Assembly: GCF_001905345.1 (NCBI RefSeq)
Contig: NZ_LFBV01000001.1
Coordinates: forward strand, 941,321 to 1,005,320
DNA: 64,000 bases
DNA from: Streptomyces uncialis
GTDB taxonomy: Bacteria; Actinomycetota; Actinomycetes; Streptomycetales; Streptomycetaceae
Direction: 5' to 3'
Numbering within the stretch: the stretch's first letter is position 1; each line of letters begins with the position of its first letter. A model generated the notes under the pieces. It was given only the letters and a program-made list of their open reading frames with translations. It searched no databases and was not told the origin of the DNA. Both the position numbers and the translations under genes were made by a program. Shown here in pieces: positions 53,726 through 63,065 of this stretch.

Positions 53726-56278
53726 CTACTTCAGATAGACGAGCCCGTCCGTGGTGATCGCCGGGCGGCCGCTGGTGCCCTTCACCACGATCTTGACCGT
53801 GTGCTTGGTACTGGACGACCACGACTGGGTCCAGATGGCGTCGCGGTACTTCGTGGTGGACGACTTCAGGTCGACCGTCTTGGCCAGGCGGCCGTCGACG
53901 AACACGTCCATCTGACCGGAGGTGGCCGCGCGGGAGACCACCAATGCGGCCGAGCGGCCGGTGAATGTCCAGGTCAGGGAGGCGTTCTTCGCGGACGAAG
54001 AGGACGACTTGCCGCCCAGGTAGCTCGACGACGACTTGGCGGACCAAGTGCCCGTCTTCTTCGCCGAGGTCTCCTGCAGGATGACGGGGGTCCCGGAGAC
54101 CGACGCGGAAGCGGTGTTGCCCGCCTGGTCGTGAGCGGTCATCGCCCATGTGGTCGCCGAGCCGGACTTCGCGGTGTGCGAGGCGCTGGTCGTCGTCGGC
54201 CCATAGGTCTTCGCGGTGGGGGCCGTGAGGCGGACCTCCTTGAGCGCCGCTGTGTCCGCTGCCTTCCAGGACAGGGTCACCGGAACCGCGGCCGTGTTCA
54301 CGGTCCCGCCGCGCAGGGCGAGCTTCGGCTTGGTGGAGAAGGTGGGAACCGTCTTCTCGACGGTGACCGACGCCGCCGATGTCACCGTTGTCCTGCCGGA
54401 GATATGGGTGGCCCGCACCTGTACCTTGCGGGTGCCGACCGGGAGGGTGGCCTTCGCGGAGCTCGCCGTTCCGGACGCCGTCGCCACGGCCCGGCCGTCG
54501 ACGAGGAGCTCGTACCCCTTCACGAACGCCGACGGCGTCGTCGCCGTCCAGGCGACCGTCACCGCGTCCTTCGCGTAGTACGTCGAACCCGACTTGCCCG
54601 CCCCCGCGACCGACTTGATCGCGAGGCCGCCCACCGTGCCGCCCGCGTAACTGCGGATGGTGGGGAGCTGGCCGTACAACTGGCCGCCGGGGCAGATGGT
54701 GTTGAAGCCGTCGCGGTGTCCGGAGATCCGGTCGAAGGGGTACGACGAGCCCGAAGTGAACTTCACGCCCTTGAAGTTGCCGCCGTTCGCCCCGGCCTTC
54801 AGCTTGACCGTGCCGTTCGGGTCGGCCTGGTACTGGCCGAGCTTCCACGCGGCGACCCGGGCGACGGAGGTGAGCGCCGCGCTGGGAGCGGCGGCCGTGT
54901 CGTAGGAGCCGATGACGGCGATGCCCGCCGACTCACGGTTGAAGCCGTAGGTGTGCGCGCCGAGGACCGGCAGGTCCGTGCCGCCCTTGCGGCCTTCGAA
55001 GACGGTGCCGCACTTGTCGACCACGAAGTTGTAGCCGAGGTCCTTCCAGCCCTCGCTCTGCACGTGGTACGTGTGCAGCCCCCGCATGATCTTGGCGGAG
55101 TCGACGCAGGAGTAGTTGCTGGTCTGCGCGGTGTGGTGGACGAAGACCGCTTTCACGTCCGGGTTGTACTCAGGGCCCTCGCTGCTCAGCGACTCATCGG
55201 CCTGCCAGCCGACCCTGGAGGTGATCGGCGGCTTCGGTGCGGTGGAGGGCGGCGCCGGCGGGGTGGTCGGGCCGGAGCTCGTCGGCGTTCCCGGCGAACT
55301 GGGGACGGAGGGGGTGGGTGAGGCGGTCTGCGAAGGGGAGACGGGTGAGGTCGGGGTGGAGGCGGGCGCGGTACTCGGGTCCGAGGAGGGCGACGGGGAA
55401 CTGGTCCCCGGTTCGCTGGTCCCCGGGGCGGGCGCCGACGGTGAGGACTGCGCGGGTGTCGGCTCCAGGGTGGACGGCGTGGCCTCCGAGGGGACCGCCG
55501 GAGTGGAAGGCTCGGCGACCGGGGTGCTGGGGCTCTCGGTGGAGACCTGCCCCTCCGCCTCGCCGGCGACGGAGAACGCGGCGGGTTCCATGGCCGTCAG
55601 AGCCGTGGTGGCCGTGTCCCCGTCTGCGCGGGACGTGTCCTCATTGTGGCCGTCCGATGCGGACACGCCCGCCGAGGCCCTGTCCACGGAGGAACCGGCA
55701 CCGGCAGCCTGACTCCCGGCGGTCTTGTTCTTGGCCGGCCCGCCCGCGGTGTTGACGGACGCCCGGTCCCCGGCGCCTTCCCCGGGGTCGATCATGTCGA
55801 GCCGCAGCCCCTCGGGCAGCCCCGCGCGGGCGGAGTCCGCCGCGGCCACCCGTACCTCGACGCCGTCGGAGGCGCCGACCCAGCGCGGCTCGCTCGCGCC
55901 ACGCAGCCCGGCGCGCTGACCGCTCTCGTTGCGGGACTCGGCCTCGGTGTCGACAGGGACCCAAGGAGTCCACGCGCCGCTCGCCGCGGCCCGGGTCCGG
56001 ACCTCGATCGTTCCCTCGACCTTGGTGTCGGGGTCGGTCCATGTCACGCCGAGCATGCTGAACGGGTCGGTCTTGCGCTGACCGAGCGACGCGGAACGGC
56101 CGTCCCCCGACCGCTTCAGCGCCGCCCGGTGCACATCGGTCTCGACGGGCTCCGCTTTCGCGTCGACAGGGTCACCCCCCTGGCCGGAGGTGTCCTCCAG
56201 TCCTTGGACGGTCAGCACTCCGGCCACGGTCGCGGTGGCCACGGCGGCGGTGATCCACAGTTTGCGTTGCGATCTCAA
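53726..56278 (-). CDS. Secreted peptidoglycan-recognition amidase
   Basis: An 850-aa exported enzyme of the N-acetylmuramoyl-L-alanine amidase/PGRP type. The order is a Sec signal peptide (KLWITAAVATATVAGVLTV), a region about 35-230, a Pro/Ser/Thr-rich linker (about 240-350) and an amidase_2 domain (about 355-520). The amidase has AVFVHHTAQTSNYSC, TYGFNRESAGIAVIG and SGHRDGFNTICPGG. C-terminal beta domains follow, with VTVEKTVP-type strands and a final AIWTQSWSSSTKHTVKIVV. The His residues of VHHT and the CPG region are the zinc site. TTG 56278 with gggggaa upstream is the start. It cuts stem peptides from glycan. Confidence 0.9.
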   Translation of the reverse strand: MRSQRKLWITAAVATATVAGVLTVQGLEDTSGQGGDPVDAKAEPVETDVHRAALKRSGDGRSASLGQRKTDPFSMLGVTWTDPDTKVEGTIEVRTRAAASGAWTPWVPVDTEAESRNESGQRAGLRGASEPRWVGASDGVEVRVAAADSARAGLPEGLRLDMIDPGEGAGDRASVNTAGGPAKNKTAGSQAAGAGSSVDRASAGVSASDGHNEDTSRADGDTATTALTAMEPAAFSVAGEAEGQVSTESPSTPVAEPSTPAVPSEATPSTLEPTPAQSSPSAPAPGTSEPGTSSPSPSSDPSTAPASTPTSPVSPSQTASPTPSVPSSPGTPTSSGPTTPPAPPSTAPKPPITSRVGWQADESLSSEGPEYNPDVKAVFVHHTAQTSNYSCVDSAKIMRGLHTYHVQSEGWKDLGYNFVVDKCGTVFEGRKGGTDLPVLGAHTYGFNRESAGIAVIGSYDTAAAPSAALTSVARVAAWKLGQYQADPNGTVKLKAGANGGNFKGVKFTSGSSYPFDRISGHRDGFNTICPGGQLYGQLPTIRSYAGGTVGGLAIKSVAGAGKSGSTYYAKDAVTVAWTATTPSAFVKGYELLVDGRAVATASGTASSAKATLPVGTRKVQVRATHISGRTTVTSAASVTVEKTVPTFSTKPKLALRGGTVNTAAVPVTLSWKAADTAALKEVRLTAPTAKTYGPTTTSASHTAKSGSATTWAMTAHDQAGNTASASVSGTPVILQETSAKKTGTWSAKSSSSYLGGKSSSSSAKNASLTWTFTGRSAALVVSRAATSGQMDVFVDGRLAKTVDLKSSTTKYRDAIWTQSWSSSTKHTVKIVVKGTSGRPAITTDGLVYLK

Positions 56279-56485
56279 GTTGTTCCCCCGGTGAGGACGG
56301 CGGATGGTCCCGGAAGGCGCGGGAGGTCACGGATCTCGGGCCGCGCCCGGAGACAGCTCACGGGCCCGGACCGGGCAGTCCCCCCCAGGGCGTGCTCCGG
56401 TGGCACGCGCGGATCGCGCACCTGAATATGCGACAGATGTTCTCAGACCGGGGGGCGCCAGCAGGCAACAGGGGCCTCGGAAAGG

Positions 56486-57769
56486 TCAGGAGCGTGTCAC
56501 GCGAACCGTGTACTTCCCTGACAGATCCACCCTGTCCACGGTCACCTGGACGCCCGACTCCTGATCCTTGAACGTCTCACCGGCGGTGAACGGCGCGTCC
56601 GACAGTTCGGCGTGCACATTAGGACGCCGGGTGCAGCCGCCGCTGTCGTCCCCCGAGTCGTACACGGTCACCGGCCCTCGTCCCGTGTCCACCTCGGCGT
56701 CGATCCGGTAGACCAGCACGCCGGCCTTGCACACGGCCTCGTCGTTGCCCTCGCCGGTCCGTACCTCGACGGCGATGCCTGTCCTGCCGTCCAGCGGCAC
56801 GAACACCAGCTTGGGGCCGCCCTCCCGGGCCAGCGGGGTCAGCGTGTACTCGACCGTGCCGCTGCCCGTCACACAGCTGACCTGGTTGTCGTCCAGCCAG
56901 CCGAGCTTCCACTTGTGCCAGCCGAGGAAGTCGTTGTTGGCGCCCCAGTCCTCGCTCATGATGTCCCAATGCCCGACGGCACCTCCGCCCTCGTGGGTAT
57001 ACAGGTCAGGCAGCCCGAAGACATGGCCGTTCTCGTGCGGCAGCACGCGGTAGCCGGTCTCCTCGTATGAGCCCGAGCCGTCGTCCTGACGGCTGTAGAC
57101 GAACGAGGCGTTGGACACCGGCACCCCGTCCGCCACGGGTGCCTCGTGGTTGCCCGCGAAGGTCACCGACAGCACCGTGTCGAGCGCCGAGGGACCGGCG
57201 TTCGGCGTCGTCAGCACGTTCACCAGGTCGTACGCGCCGAAGTCCACCTCCGGATCCGCGGCTGTCACGATGTCCTCGACGAGCTGCCGGTACCCGGGGT
57301 CGAACGGGGCGCCGCGTTCTATCCCGTACTCCTTGAACGTTCTCGGCATCCGCAGCCAGTCCGCTATCGGGGCCTCGGGGCGGTAGTCCAGCCGCCCGTA
57401 CGAGCTGGTGCTGAACCATTTCTCGGTCTGCGGGAAGAACTCCGCGAGCCGCTCGGCCGCCGTTCCCTCGCCCGGCGCGTCCGGGAAGTCGATCATCAGG
57501 TTCAGGGCCCGGACGGTGCCGGTCGATCGCGTGTACCCCGGCGGGGTCGGCATGCCCTCCGACATCTGCACGCCGAGTGTGCCGCTGATCATGCAGGGCC
57601 CGACCGTCGCGCCGCGCGTGGGCTGTGCCGCCGGTCCGGCGGTGTGTGGTGTGCCGTGCGACAGCCGCCCCGTGCCCGCGGACGTGGCGACCGCGAGGGT
57701 GAGCGCGGTCATCGACGCGAGCACCGCTGCCCGGCCCGGGCCGCGTATCCGACGGCTGGACGGCTGCAT
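56486..57769 (-). CDS. Secreted M6-type metalloprotease
   Basis: A 427-aa exported protease. A Sec-type signal (AAVLASMTALTLAVATSAG) precedes a prodomain. The zinc motif is HENGHVFGLPDLY (His 245, Glu 246, His 249), the HExxH-type motif followed by a third ligand in the M6 (immune inhibitor A/camelysin-like) pattern. It is also supported by GAVGHWDIMSEDWGANN. The ATG at 57769 is the first in frame. It lies downstream of the amidase gene, both on the minus strand. Confidence 0.88.
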   Translation of the reverse strand: MQPSSRRIRGPGRAAVLASMTALTLAVATSAGTGRLSHGTPHTAGPAAQPTRGATVGPCMISGTLGVQMSEGMPTPPGYTRSTGTVRALNLMIDFPDAPGEGTAAERLAEFFPQTEKWFSTSSYGRLDYRPEAPIADWLRMPRTFKEYGIERGAPFDPGYRQLVEDIVTAADPEVDFGAYDLVNVLTTPNAGPSALDTVLSVTFAGNHEAPVADGVPVSNASFVYSRQDDGSGSYEETGYRVLPHENGHVFGLPDLYTHEGGGAVGHWDIMSEDWGANNDFLGWHKWKLGWLDDNQVSCVTGSGTVEYTLTPLAREGGPKLVFVPLDGRTGIAVEVRTGEGNDEAVCKAGVLVYRIDAEVDTGRGPVTVYDSGDDSGGCTRRPNVHAELSDAPFTAGETFKDQESGVQVTVDRVDLSGKYTVRVTRS

Positions 57770-58198
57770 ACATGGGCCTTCCCCTGCGCGGCAGCCGCCG
57801 TTCTGGCTGCGCCCTGCTGCCCAGCCTCTTCCGGGGCATCCGGACGCGCGCGCTGGGCGGGACCGATCGTGGGTTTCTTCATGGGGAGGGTGTGACGTGG
57901 GGCGCGGAGGGGCATGTCGGGCGACCGGCCGCGGGCCACGTGACGCAGGTCACGGTGGGGCGGGAAATAACCGGGGAAGACTTCCCCGTTTGCGCTAGTG
58001 TCCTCATGAAGCGGGGATGGAGTCCCCGCTTCATCGCAGGGCGAGTCAGGGCATCGGACCCCGGAGCGGTGCGACAGGTCGACAAGGACCGGTCGAACGG
58101 AGGCCGACGCCCGCCGGCCCACCGGTCGGCGGGGCCTGCTCCCCGGCATCCAGTGGGACGATCGCCGTACCAGTCACCGAGAGCATGAGGAGTACGCC
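57770..58198. promoter_or_regulatory. Regulatory region between M6 protease and TetR genes
   Basis: A divergent intergenic region. It contains the palindrome CGGGGAAGaCTTCCCCG (57972-57988) and a hairpin TGAAGCGGGGA-tggag-TCCCCGCTTCA (58007-58033). The TetR gene downstream starts at 58199 with a gaggag ribosome site. No gene is supported here. Confidence 0.6.
57972..57988. promoter_or_regulatory. Palindromic operator candidate for TetR
   Basis: CGGGGAAG-a-CTTCCCCG is a perfect 8+1+8 palindrome about 210 bp upstream of the TetR start and near possible promoters for both divergent genes. Confidence 0.6.
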
Positions 58199-58957
58199 GT
58201 GGACACCGCGACCACCGCGCGCAGCGCCATGCCCCGTCCCCGTGCCGACGCCCTGCGCAACCGGGAGCGCATCGTCGTCGCCGCCCGGGAGATGTTCGTC
58301 GCACACGGACCGGAGGTCCCGTTCGACGAGATCGCCCGCCGCGCGGGAGTCGGCAACGCCACTGTGTACCGGCACTTCCCCGACCGCAGGGCCTTGGTGC
58401 GGGGCGTCGTGTGCCATGTCTTCGAGAACGTGTCCCGGCTCGCCGAGACCGCGCTCGACGGCGACACGGACCCCTACGACGCGCTGTGCGACTTCGTGCA
58501 CGCGGCGGCCGACGAACGCACCAGCGCGCTGTGCCCGATGCTCGCCGACGACTTCGACAGCGACCATCCGAGCCTGGTGGAGGTCCGTGTCCGCATTGAA
58601 CGGCTCCTCGCCGAGGTCCTCGACCGGGCCGTGAACGCTGGTCAGCTCCGCACCGACGTCTCGGCCAACGACCTGCTGCTCGCCGTCTCCCAGCTCACCC
58701 GTCCGCTGCCCGGCAGGAGCGGCACGGGAACCGGCCGGTTCGCGCACCGGCACCTTCAGGTGTTCCTCGACGGCCTCCGAGCGCCGGCCCGCTCGGTGCT
58801 GCCCGGAGATCCGCCCAGCTTGGAGGATCTGCGCCAGCAGTCCTGCGCGCGTCACTCCCCGGCGACGGGGCGTCCGGCCAGGGGCGGTACCGGCGCCGCG
58901 GTGACCGCGTGCGTGGTGACCGGTGGGTCGCCGACCTCCACGACCGGCGAGGAGTGA
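58199..58957 (+). CDS. TetR-family repressor upstream of efflux gene
   Basis: A 252-aa regulator. The helix-turn-helix is NRERIVVAAREMFVAHGPEVPFDEIARRAGVGNATVYRHFPDRRALV (about residues 22-68), a classic TetR fold. The ligand domain begins CHVFENVSRLAETALDGDTDP. The GTG 58199 start has gaggag 6 nt upstream. It is followed in the same orientation by a DHA2 exporter and likely controls it. A long C-terminal tail is Thr/Gly-rich and probably disordered. Confidence 0.92.
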   Translation: MDTATTARSAMPRPRADALRNRERIVVAAREMFVAHGPEVPFDEIARRAGVGNATVYRHFPDRRALVRGVVCHVFENVSRLAETALDGDTDPYDALCDFVHAAADERTSALCPMLADDFDSDHPSLVEVRVRIERLLAEVLDRAVNAGQLRTDVSANDLLLAVSQLTRPLPGRSGTGTGRFAHRHLQVFLDGLRAPARSVLPGDPPSLEDLRQQSCARHSPATGRPARGGTGAAVTACVVTGGSPTSTTGEE

Positions 58958-59370
58958 TCCGATCTGACTCCTGCCCGACCTGAGCGGGGAGCGGCCGCTG
59001 TCCTATAGCGGCCCACCGGACGGGGCCCGAACGGATCGGGCCGCCTCGGTGCCACTGACCGCTTCTGTCCTCTTGGCCGAGCGTCCGACCCCGTCGATCT
59101 GGCCGATCTGGTCGACCTCATGAGGTCATGCGCCGACCTCTTGTGACCGCATGGGCGCGCCCTGGACCGTCCCGGCCGAAGATGACCGGCGGGCCCGGCC
59201 GCCCCGATCGAACCGCCATGACCACCGGTCGGTGACGACCCGGCGGTACCGGCCCGTCCCGTGCGCGGAGCAGATGTCACCGCGCTGCGCTCCGCTGTCC
59301 TCCCCGCATTCATCACCCGAGTCCTTTTTCCAGCCGTTCGTTCTTGAGAAGTCCCGAGGTGGGTACCTCC
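58958..59370. other. Intergenic region between TetR and MFS genes
   Basis: Contains words of the gaggtca/gcggcc family near 59035-59155 (gtcgatctgg, ggccgatctggtcgac, ctcatgaggtcatg), but no clear operator. The MFS promoter should lie near the right end. No gene is supported. Confidence 0.5.
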
Positions 59371-60942
59371 ATGCCTGAAACCGTTCCGACTCCATCCGCG
59401 GCCGCCGCGTCGGCCGCCGGCCGACCGGCCGCTGATCCACTGCGCTGGAAGGCCCTCGTCTTCATCGCCCTGGCGCAGCTCATGGTCGTCCTCGACGCGA
59501 CCATCGTGAACATCGCCCTGCCGTCCGCCCAGGAGGACCTCGGCATATCCGACGGCAATCGCCAATGGGTCATCACGGCCTACGCGCTGGCCTTCGGTGG
59601 CCTACTGCTCTTCGGCGGCCGCATCTCCGACATCTGGGGACGCAAGCGCACCTTCGTCACCGGCCTCGTCGGATTCGCCATCGCTTCCGCGCTCGGTGGT
59701 GCCGCGCAGAGCGAGGCGCTGCTGCTCGGGGCCCGCGCCCTCCAGGGCGTGTTCGGCGCGCTGCTCGCACCCGCCGCTCTGTCGTTGCTCGCGGTCATGT
59801 TCACCGACGCCAAGGAGCGCGCCAAGGCGTTCGGCATCTACGGTGCGATCGCCGGTGGCGGTGGCGCCGTCGGACTGATCCTCGGCGGCTTCCTCACCGA
59901 GTACCTCGACTGGCGCTGGACGTTCTACGTCAACATCCCCTTCGCGGTGGCCGCCGCGATCGGCGCGTACTTCGTGATCCACGAGCCCGCGAACGCCCGC
60001 AACCGCTCCGCGCTCGACATCCCCGGCGTCGTGCTGTCGACCCTGGGCCTGGTGGCGCTGGTGTACGGCTTCACCCGCGCCGAGTCCGAGGGCTGGTCGG
60101 ACACGCTGACCGTGGTCATGTTCGTCGCCTCGGCCGTCCTGCTGGCCGCGTTCGTGGCCGTCGAGGCGCGGGTCAAGGCACCGCTGCTGCCGCTGCGCGT
60201 GCTGACCGAACGCAACCGCGGCGGGGTGTACCTCTCGCTGGGACTCGCCGTGATCTCGATGTTCGGCCTGTTCCTCTTCCTGACCTATTACCTCCAGATC
60301 GTGAAGGGCTACTCGCCGGTCCGCACCGGCTTCGCCTTCCTGCCGATGGTCGTCGGCATGATCACCGGTTCCACCCAGATCGGCGCCCGGCTGATGAACC
60401 GGGTCCCGGCGCGACTGCTGATGGGCCCCGGGTTCCTGGTCGCGGCCGTCGGCATGCTGCTTCTGACCCAGATGGAGATCGGCTCGTCCTACACGGCACT
60501 GCTGCTGCCCGCGATGCTGCTCCTCGGCCTCGGTATGGGTACGGCGTTCATGCCCGCCATGTCCCTCGCGACCTACGGCGTCGAGCCGCGTGACGCGGGT
60601 GTCGCCTCCGCGATGGTGAACACCTCGCAGCAGGTCGGCGGGGCCGTCGGCACGGCGCTCCTGAACACCGTGGCCGCTTCCGCCACGACCGCGTACCTCA
60701 CGGACCACGCGGGCTCCGCCACCTCGGAGTCGGCCATGCGCCTCGTCCAGCTGCGTTCCATGGTCGAGGGCTACACGAGTGCGATCTGGTTCGCCGTCGG
60801 CATCCTGGTCGCCGCCGCGCTCATCGCGCTGACGATGGTGAACGCGGGCAGCCCCGACGCGACCGGTGCGTCCGACAGCGACGACGGTTCCGGGACGGAC
60901 GGCGCCGAGGACGCCGTGAAGGTGCCGGTGATCGCGCACTGA
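59371..60942 (+). CDS. DHA2-type MFS drug exporter
   Basis: A 523-aa, about 14-helix transporter. LIVVLDATIVNIALPSAQEDLG (helix 1 with D), GGRISDIWGRKRTFVTGL (loop 2-3) and VEPRDAGVASAMVNTSQQVGGAVG (helix 13) mark it as EmrB/QacA type. ATG 59371 with gaggtggg upstream is preferred over the TTG 59344 in the longer frame. It likely exports a drug or metabolite under the adjacent TetR. The C-terminal tail is acidic (SDSDDGSGTDGAED). Confidence 0.92.
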   Translation: MPETVPTPSAAAASAAGRPAADPLRWKALVFIALAQLMVVLDATIVNIALPSAQEDLGISDGNRQWVITAYALAFGGLLLFGGRISDIWGRKRTFVTGLVGFAIASALGGAAQSEALLLGARALQGVFGALLAPAALSLLAVMFTDAKERAKAFGIYGAIAGGGGAVGLILGGFLTEYLDWRWTFYVNIPFAVAAAIGAYFVIHEPANARNRSALDIPGVVLSTLGLVALVYGFTRAESEGWSDTLTVVMFVASAVLLAAFVAVEARVKAPLLPLRVLTERNRGGVYLSLGLAVISMFGLFLFLTYYLQIVKGYSPVRTGFAFLPMVVGMITGSTQIGARLMNRVPARLLMGPGFLVAAVGMLLLTQMEIGSSYTALLLPAMLLLGLGMGTAFMPAMSLATYGVEPRDAGVASAMVNTSQQVGGAVGTALLNTVAASATTAYLTDHAGSATSESAMRLVQLRSMVEGYTSAIWFAVGILVAAALIALTMVNAGSPDATGASDSDDGSGTDGAEDAVKVPVIAH

Positions 60943-61056
60943 CCGTACAGGTCACGTGCGGTGCCCCGGGCTGCGCGTGACCTGGGTCCCAGCGCGGGTA
61001 GCGGCCTTTAGGCCGGCCCCGCGCGGCCGTCGGGGTCCGTCTACGGGGGTGGCGGT

Positions 61057-61089
61057 GAGGGTGGCGGTCCGTCTCGGACCGCCACCCTC
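61057..61089 (+). terminator. Terminator of MFS exporter
   Basis: GAGGGTGGCGGTCCG (61057-61071), loop tct, CGGACCGCCACCCTC (61075-61089): a perfect 15-bp stem. Confidence 0.9.
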
Positions 61090-61187
61090 CGGCGTGAGGC
61101 AGCCGACGTGTTTCCTGCTGCCGCCCGGAATCCCTGCCGCTCCACGTACTTCGGTACGTGTCCTCTGCGTGTCCTAGTTACCCGAGT

Positions 61188-61215
61188 AAGAGGACAGAGG
61201 ACAGAGGACAGAGGA
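61188..61215. repeat. 7-bp microsatellite GAGGACA
   Basis: AGAGGACAGAGGACAGAGG is repeated head-to-tail, about three GAGGACA units with a following gaggaggaca. The inverted word TGTCCTCTG lies just to its left near 61158. Confidence 0.85.
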
Positions 61216-61437
61216 GGACATCAAGAGGACCATCGCGGACACGCGACATCCCATGGGGACGCCGGGCTCGTCGTACGCGTCGACACCGGTTCGACGGACC
61301 TGGGGCGCCGACTTTCCTGGTGCCCGGCCCGTCGGAGGCGGCTGCCGTGCTCTGTCGACGTGTCGACACACGTGCTGTCCCGTTCGCGGGTACAACAACT
61401 ATCGGCGAGTCCCGGGTGCCCCGGTTGGTCGATGGGG

Positions 61438-62055
61438 TCAGCGCAGCCAGGGCAGGTCCGCCCCCGCGTCCAAGGGCTGGAGTCCCTCGGCGACGATCTC
61501 CATGATCTCGCCGAGGGTCTTCTGCTGTGCGGGGGTGAGCCGGTCGAACAGGGCCTGCCGGACCGCCTCGACGTGGCCCGGCGCCGTACGCCTCAACACC
61601 TCGTACCCCTGATCGGTCAGCACCGCGAACTGTCCGCGCCGGTCCGACGGACAGTCCTCACGGGTGACCCATCCGTTCCTCTCCAGGCGGGCGATGGCGT
61701 GGGAGAGCCGCGATCTCGTGATCTTGGCTGCCCTTGCCATCTCGGTCATCCGCAGCCGCCGCCGAGGTGCCTCCGAGAGCTGCACGAGGAAGCCGTAGTA
61801 GACGTGAGGCATGCCCGCGTCGCGCTGGAGCTGCCGGTCGAGGTGGTCGTCCAGGAGCGTCGTCGCACTGAGGTAGGCCTGCCAGACCCGCTGTTCGTCC
61901 GCATCGAGCCACCGGGGTTGCACGGCCGGGGTGGCGTCGTCGCCCGTCTGGGGCGGCTCGGTGGCAATCGGTGCGTCGGGCGGCTGCTCGGCGAGGGGCG
62001 ATGCGGGCGCGGGAGGAGCGGACGGTGTGGTTACTGATGAGGGTGCCGTCGTCAT
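61438..62055 (-). CDS. MarR-family repressor divergent from LigB dioxygenase
   Basis: A 205-aa regulator. After a Pro/Ala-rich N-terminus, the winged-helix domain has MTEMARAAKITRSRLSHAIARLERNGWVTREDCPSDRRGQFAVLTDQGYEVL (about residues 100-152). The wing carries the D-R-R motif of MarR proteins. ATG 62055 is chosen; a TTG at 62094 would start inside the shared operator region. It is divergent from the dioxygenase gene at 62183 and should repress it in response to an aromatic ligand. Confidence 0.9.
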   Translation of the reverse strand: MTTAPSSVTTPSAPPAPASPLAEQPPDAPIATEPPQTGDDATPAVQPRWLDADEQRVWQAYLSATTLLDDHLDRQLQRDAGMPHVYYGFLVQLSEAPRRRLRMTEMARAAKITRSRLSHAIARLERNGWVTREDCPSDRRGQFAVLTDQGYEVLRRTAPGHVEAVRQALFDRLTPAQQKTLGEIMEIVAEGLQPLDAGADLPWLR

Positions 62056-62125
62056 ACCACCCACTCTACGAGCTTCTTCTTGAATCTTAAACAAAGTCGA
62101 CGTAGTCTTCCCTGGAACGGAAAGA

Positions 62126-62137
62126 TTGAGACTTCAA
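62126..62137. promoter_or_regulatory. Operator candidate between MarR and dioxygenase genes
   Basis: TTGA-gact-TCAA palindrome. A second TTGA half-site (ttgaatctt) lies at 62080. This low-GC stretch (62075-62150) should hold both promoters. Confidence 0.55.
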
Positions 62138-62182
62138 GTACATCGCAAGCCGTACCCCCTCACCCGCGCCGGAGTCGCCGCC

Positions 62183-62992
62183 ATGAACACCCTCATCGGC
62201 CATCAGGAGAACCGTTCGGCTGCCCGCATGCCTGCCCTCTACCTCAGCCACGGGGCGCCCCCGCTCGCCGACGACGTTCTATGGCCGGGCCAGCTCGCCG
62301 CCTGGTCGGCTGGGCTGCCGCGCCCCAAAGCTGTCCTGATGGTGTCCGCCCACTGGGAGGAGGCGCCACTGGCGCTCGGCGCCGTGGAGCCCACCCCGCT
62401 CGTCTACGACTTCTGGGGCTTCCCGGACCGCTACTACCAGGTCCGGTACGACGCTCCAGGCGCCCCCGCGCTCGCGGAGTCGGTACGACGGCTGCTGCGC
62501 GCTCCCGGCATGCCTGTGCAGGACATCCCGGACCGTGGCCTCGACCATGGCGCTTACGTGCCCCTGGTCGAGATGTACCCGGACGCCGACGTCCCCGTCC
62601 TCCAGGTCTCCATGCCGACCCTCGATCCCCGCAAGCTGCTGGAGATCGGCCGGAAGCTGGCGCCTCTGCGGGACGAGGGCGTTCTGATCGTCGGCAGTGG
62701 TTTCTTCACGCACAACCTCGCCGCGCTGCGCCACCCGGGAGGGGTGCCCGGGTGGTCCGTCGAGTTCGACGACTGGGGACACCGTGCGCTGGACTCGGGC
62801 GATGTCGACGGCCTTCTGGACTTCACGGTCAAGTCCCCGGCGGGCGCACTGGCCCACCCCCGTACCGAACACTTCGCCCCGCTGTTCGTCGCGATGGGCG
62901 CTGCCGACGCGGCCGGTGACCTCGATACGCAGCGCAGCGTGATCGACGGCTTCTGGATGGGGCTGGCGAAGCGGTCGGTGCAGTTCGGCTGA
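62183..62992 (+). CDS. LigB-type extradiol dioxygenase (DODA family)
   Basis: A 269-aa class III extradiol dioxygenase fold. LYLSHGAPPLADD (His 23), VLMVSAHWEE (His 57), LDHGAYVPL (His 122) and VGSGFFTHNLAAL are the conserved histidines and surroundings of the metal-binding and catalytic site. The DODA-type subgroup opens catechol-like rings or acts on related aromatics; the substrate cannot be told. ATG 62183 has ggag 8 nt upstream. It is divergent from the MarR gene, the usual arrangement for this family. Confidence 0.9.
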   Translation: MNTLIGHQENRSAARMPALYLSHGAPPLADDVLWPGQLAAWSAGLPRPKAVLMVSAHWEEAPLALGAVEPTPLVYDFWGFPDRYYQVRYDAPGAPALAESVRRLLRAPGMPVQDIPDRGLDHGAYVPLVEMYPDADVPVLQVSMPTLDPRKLLEIGRKLAPLRDEGVLIVGSGFFTHNLAALRHPGGVPGWSVEFDDWGHRALDSGDVDGLLDFTVKSPAGALAHPRTEHFAPLFVAMGAADAAGDLDTQRSVIDGFWMGLAKRSVQFG

Positions 62993-63065
62993 ACCGTCAG
63001 CAGTGCGCGGGGCGTAGGGGGTGGGTCTGCTCTCCGATGCTCTTCCGGCGGTCCGCGCGTCACAT

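Larger units (their letters stand above)
60943..61437. other. Intergenic region with terminator and GAGGACA repeats
   Basis: Downstream of the MFS exporter. It contains the terminator at 61057-61089 and a microsatellite at 61188-61215. No gene is supported; plus frames are shadows of the minus MarR gene. Confidence 0.6.
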
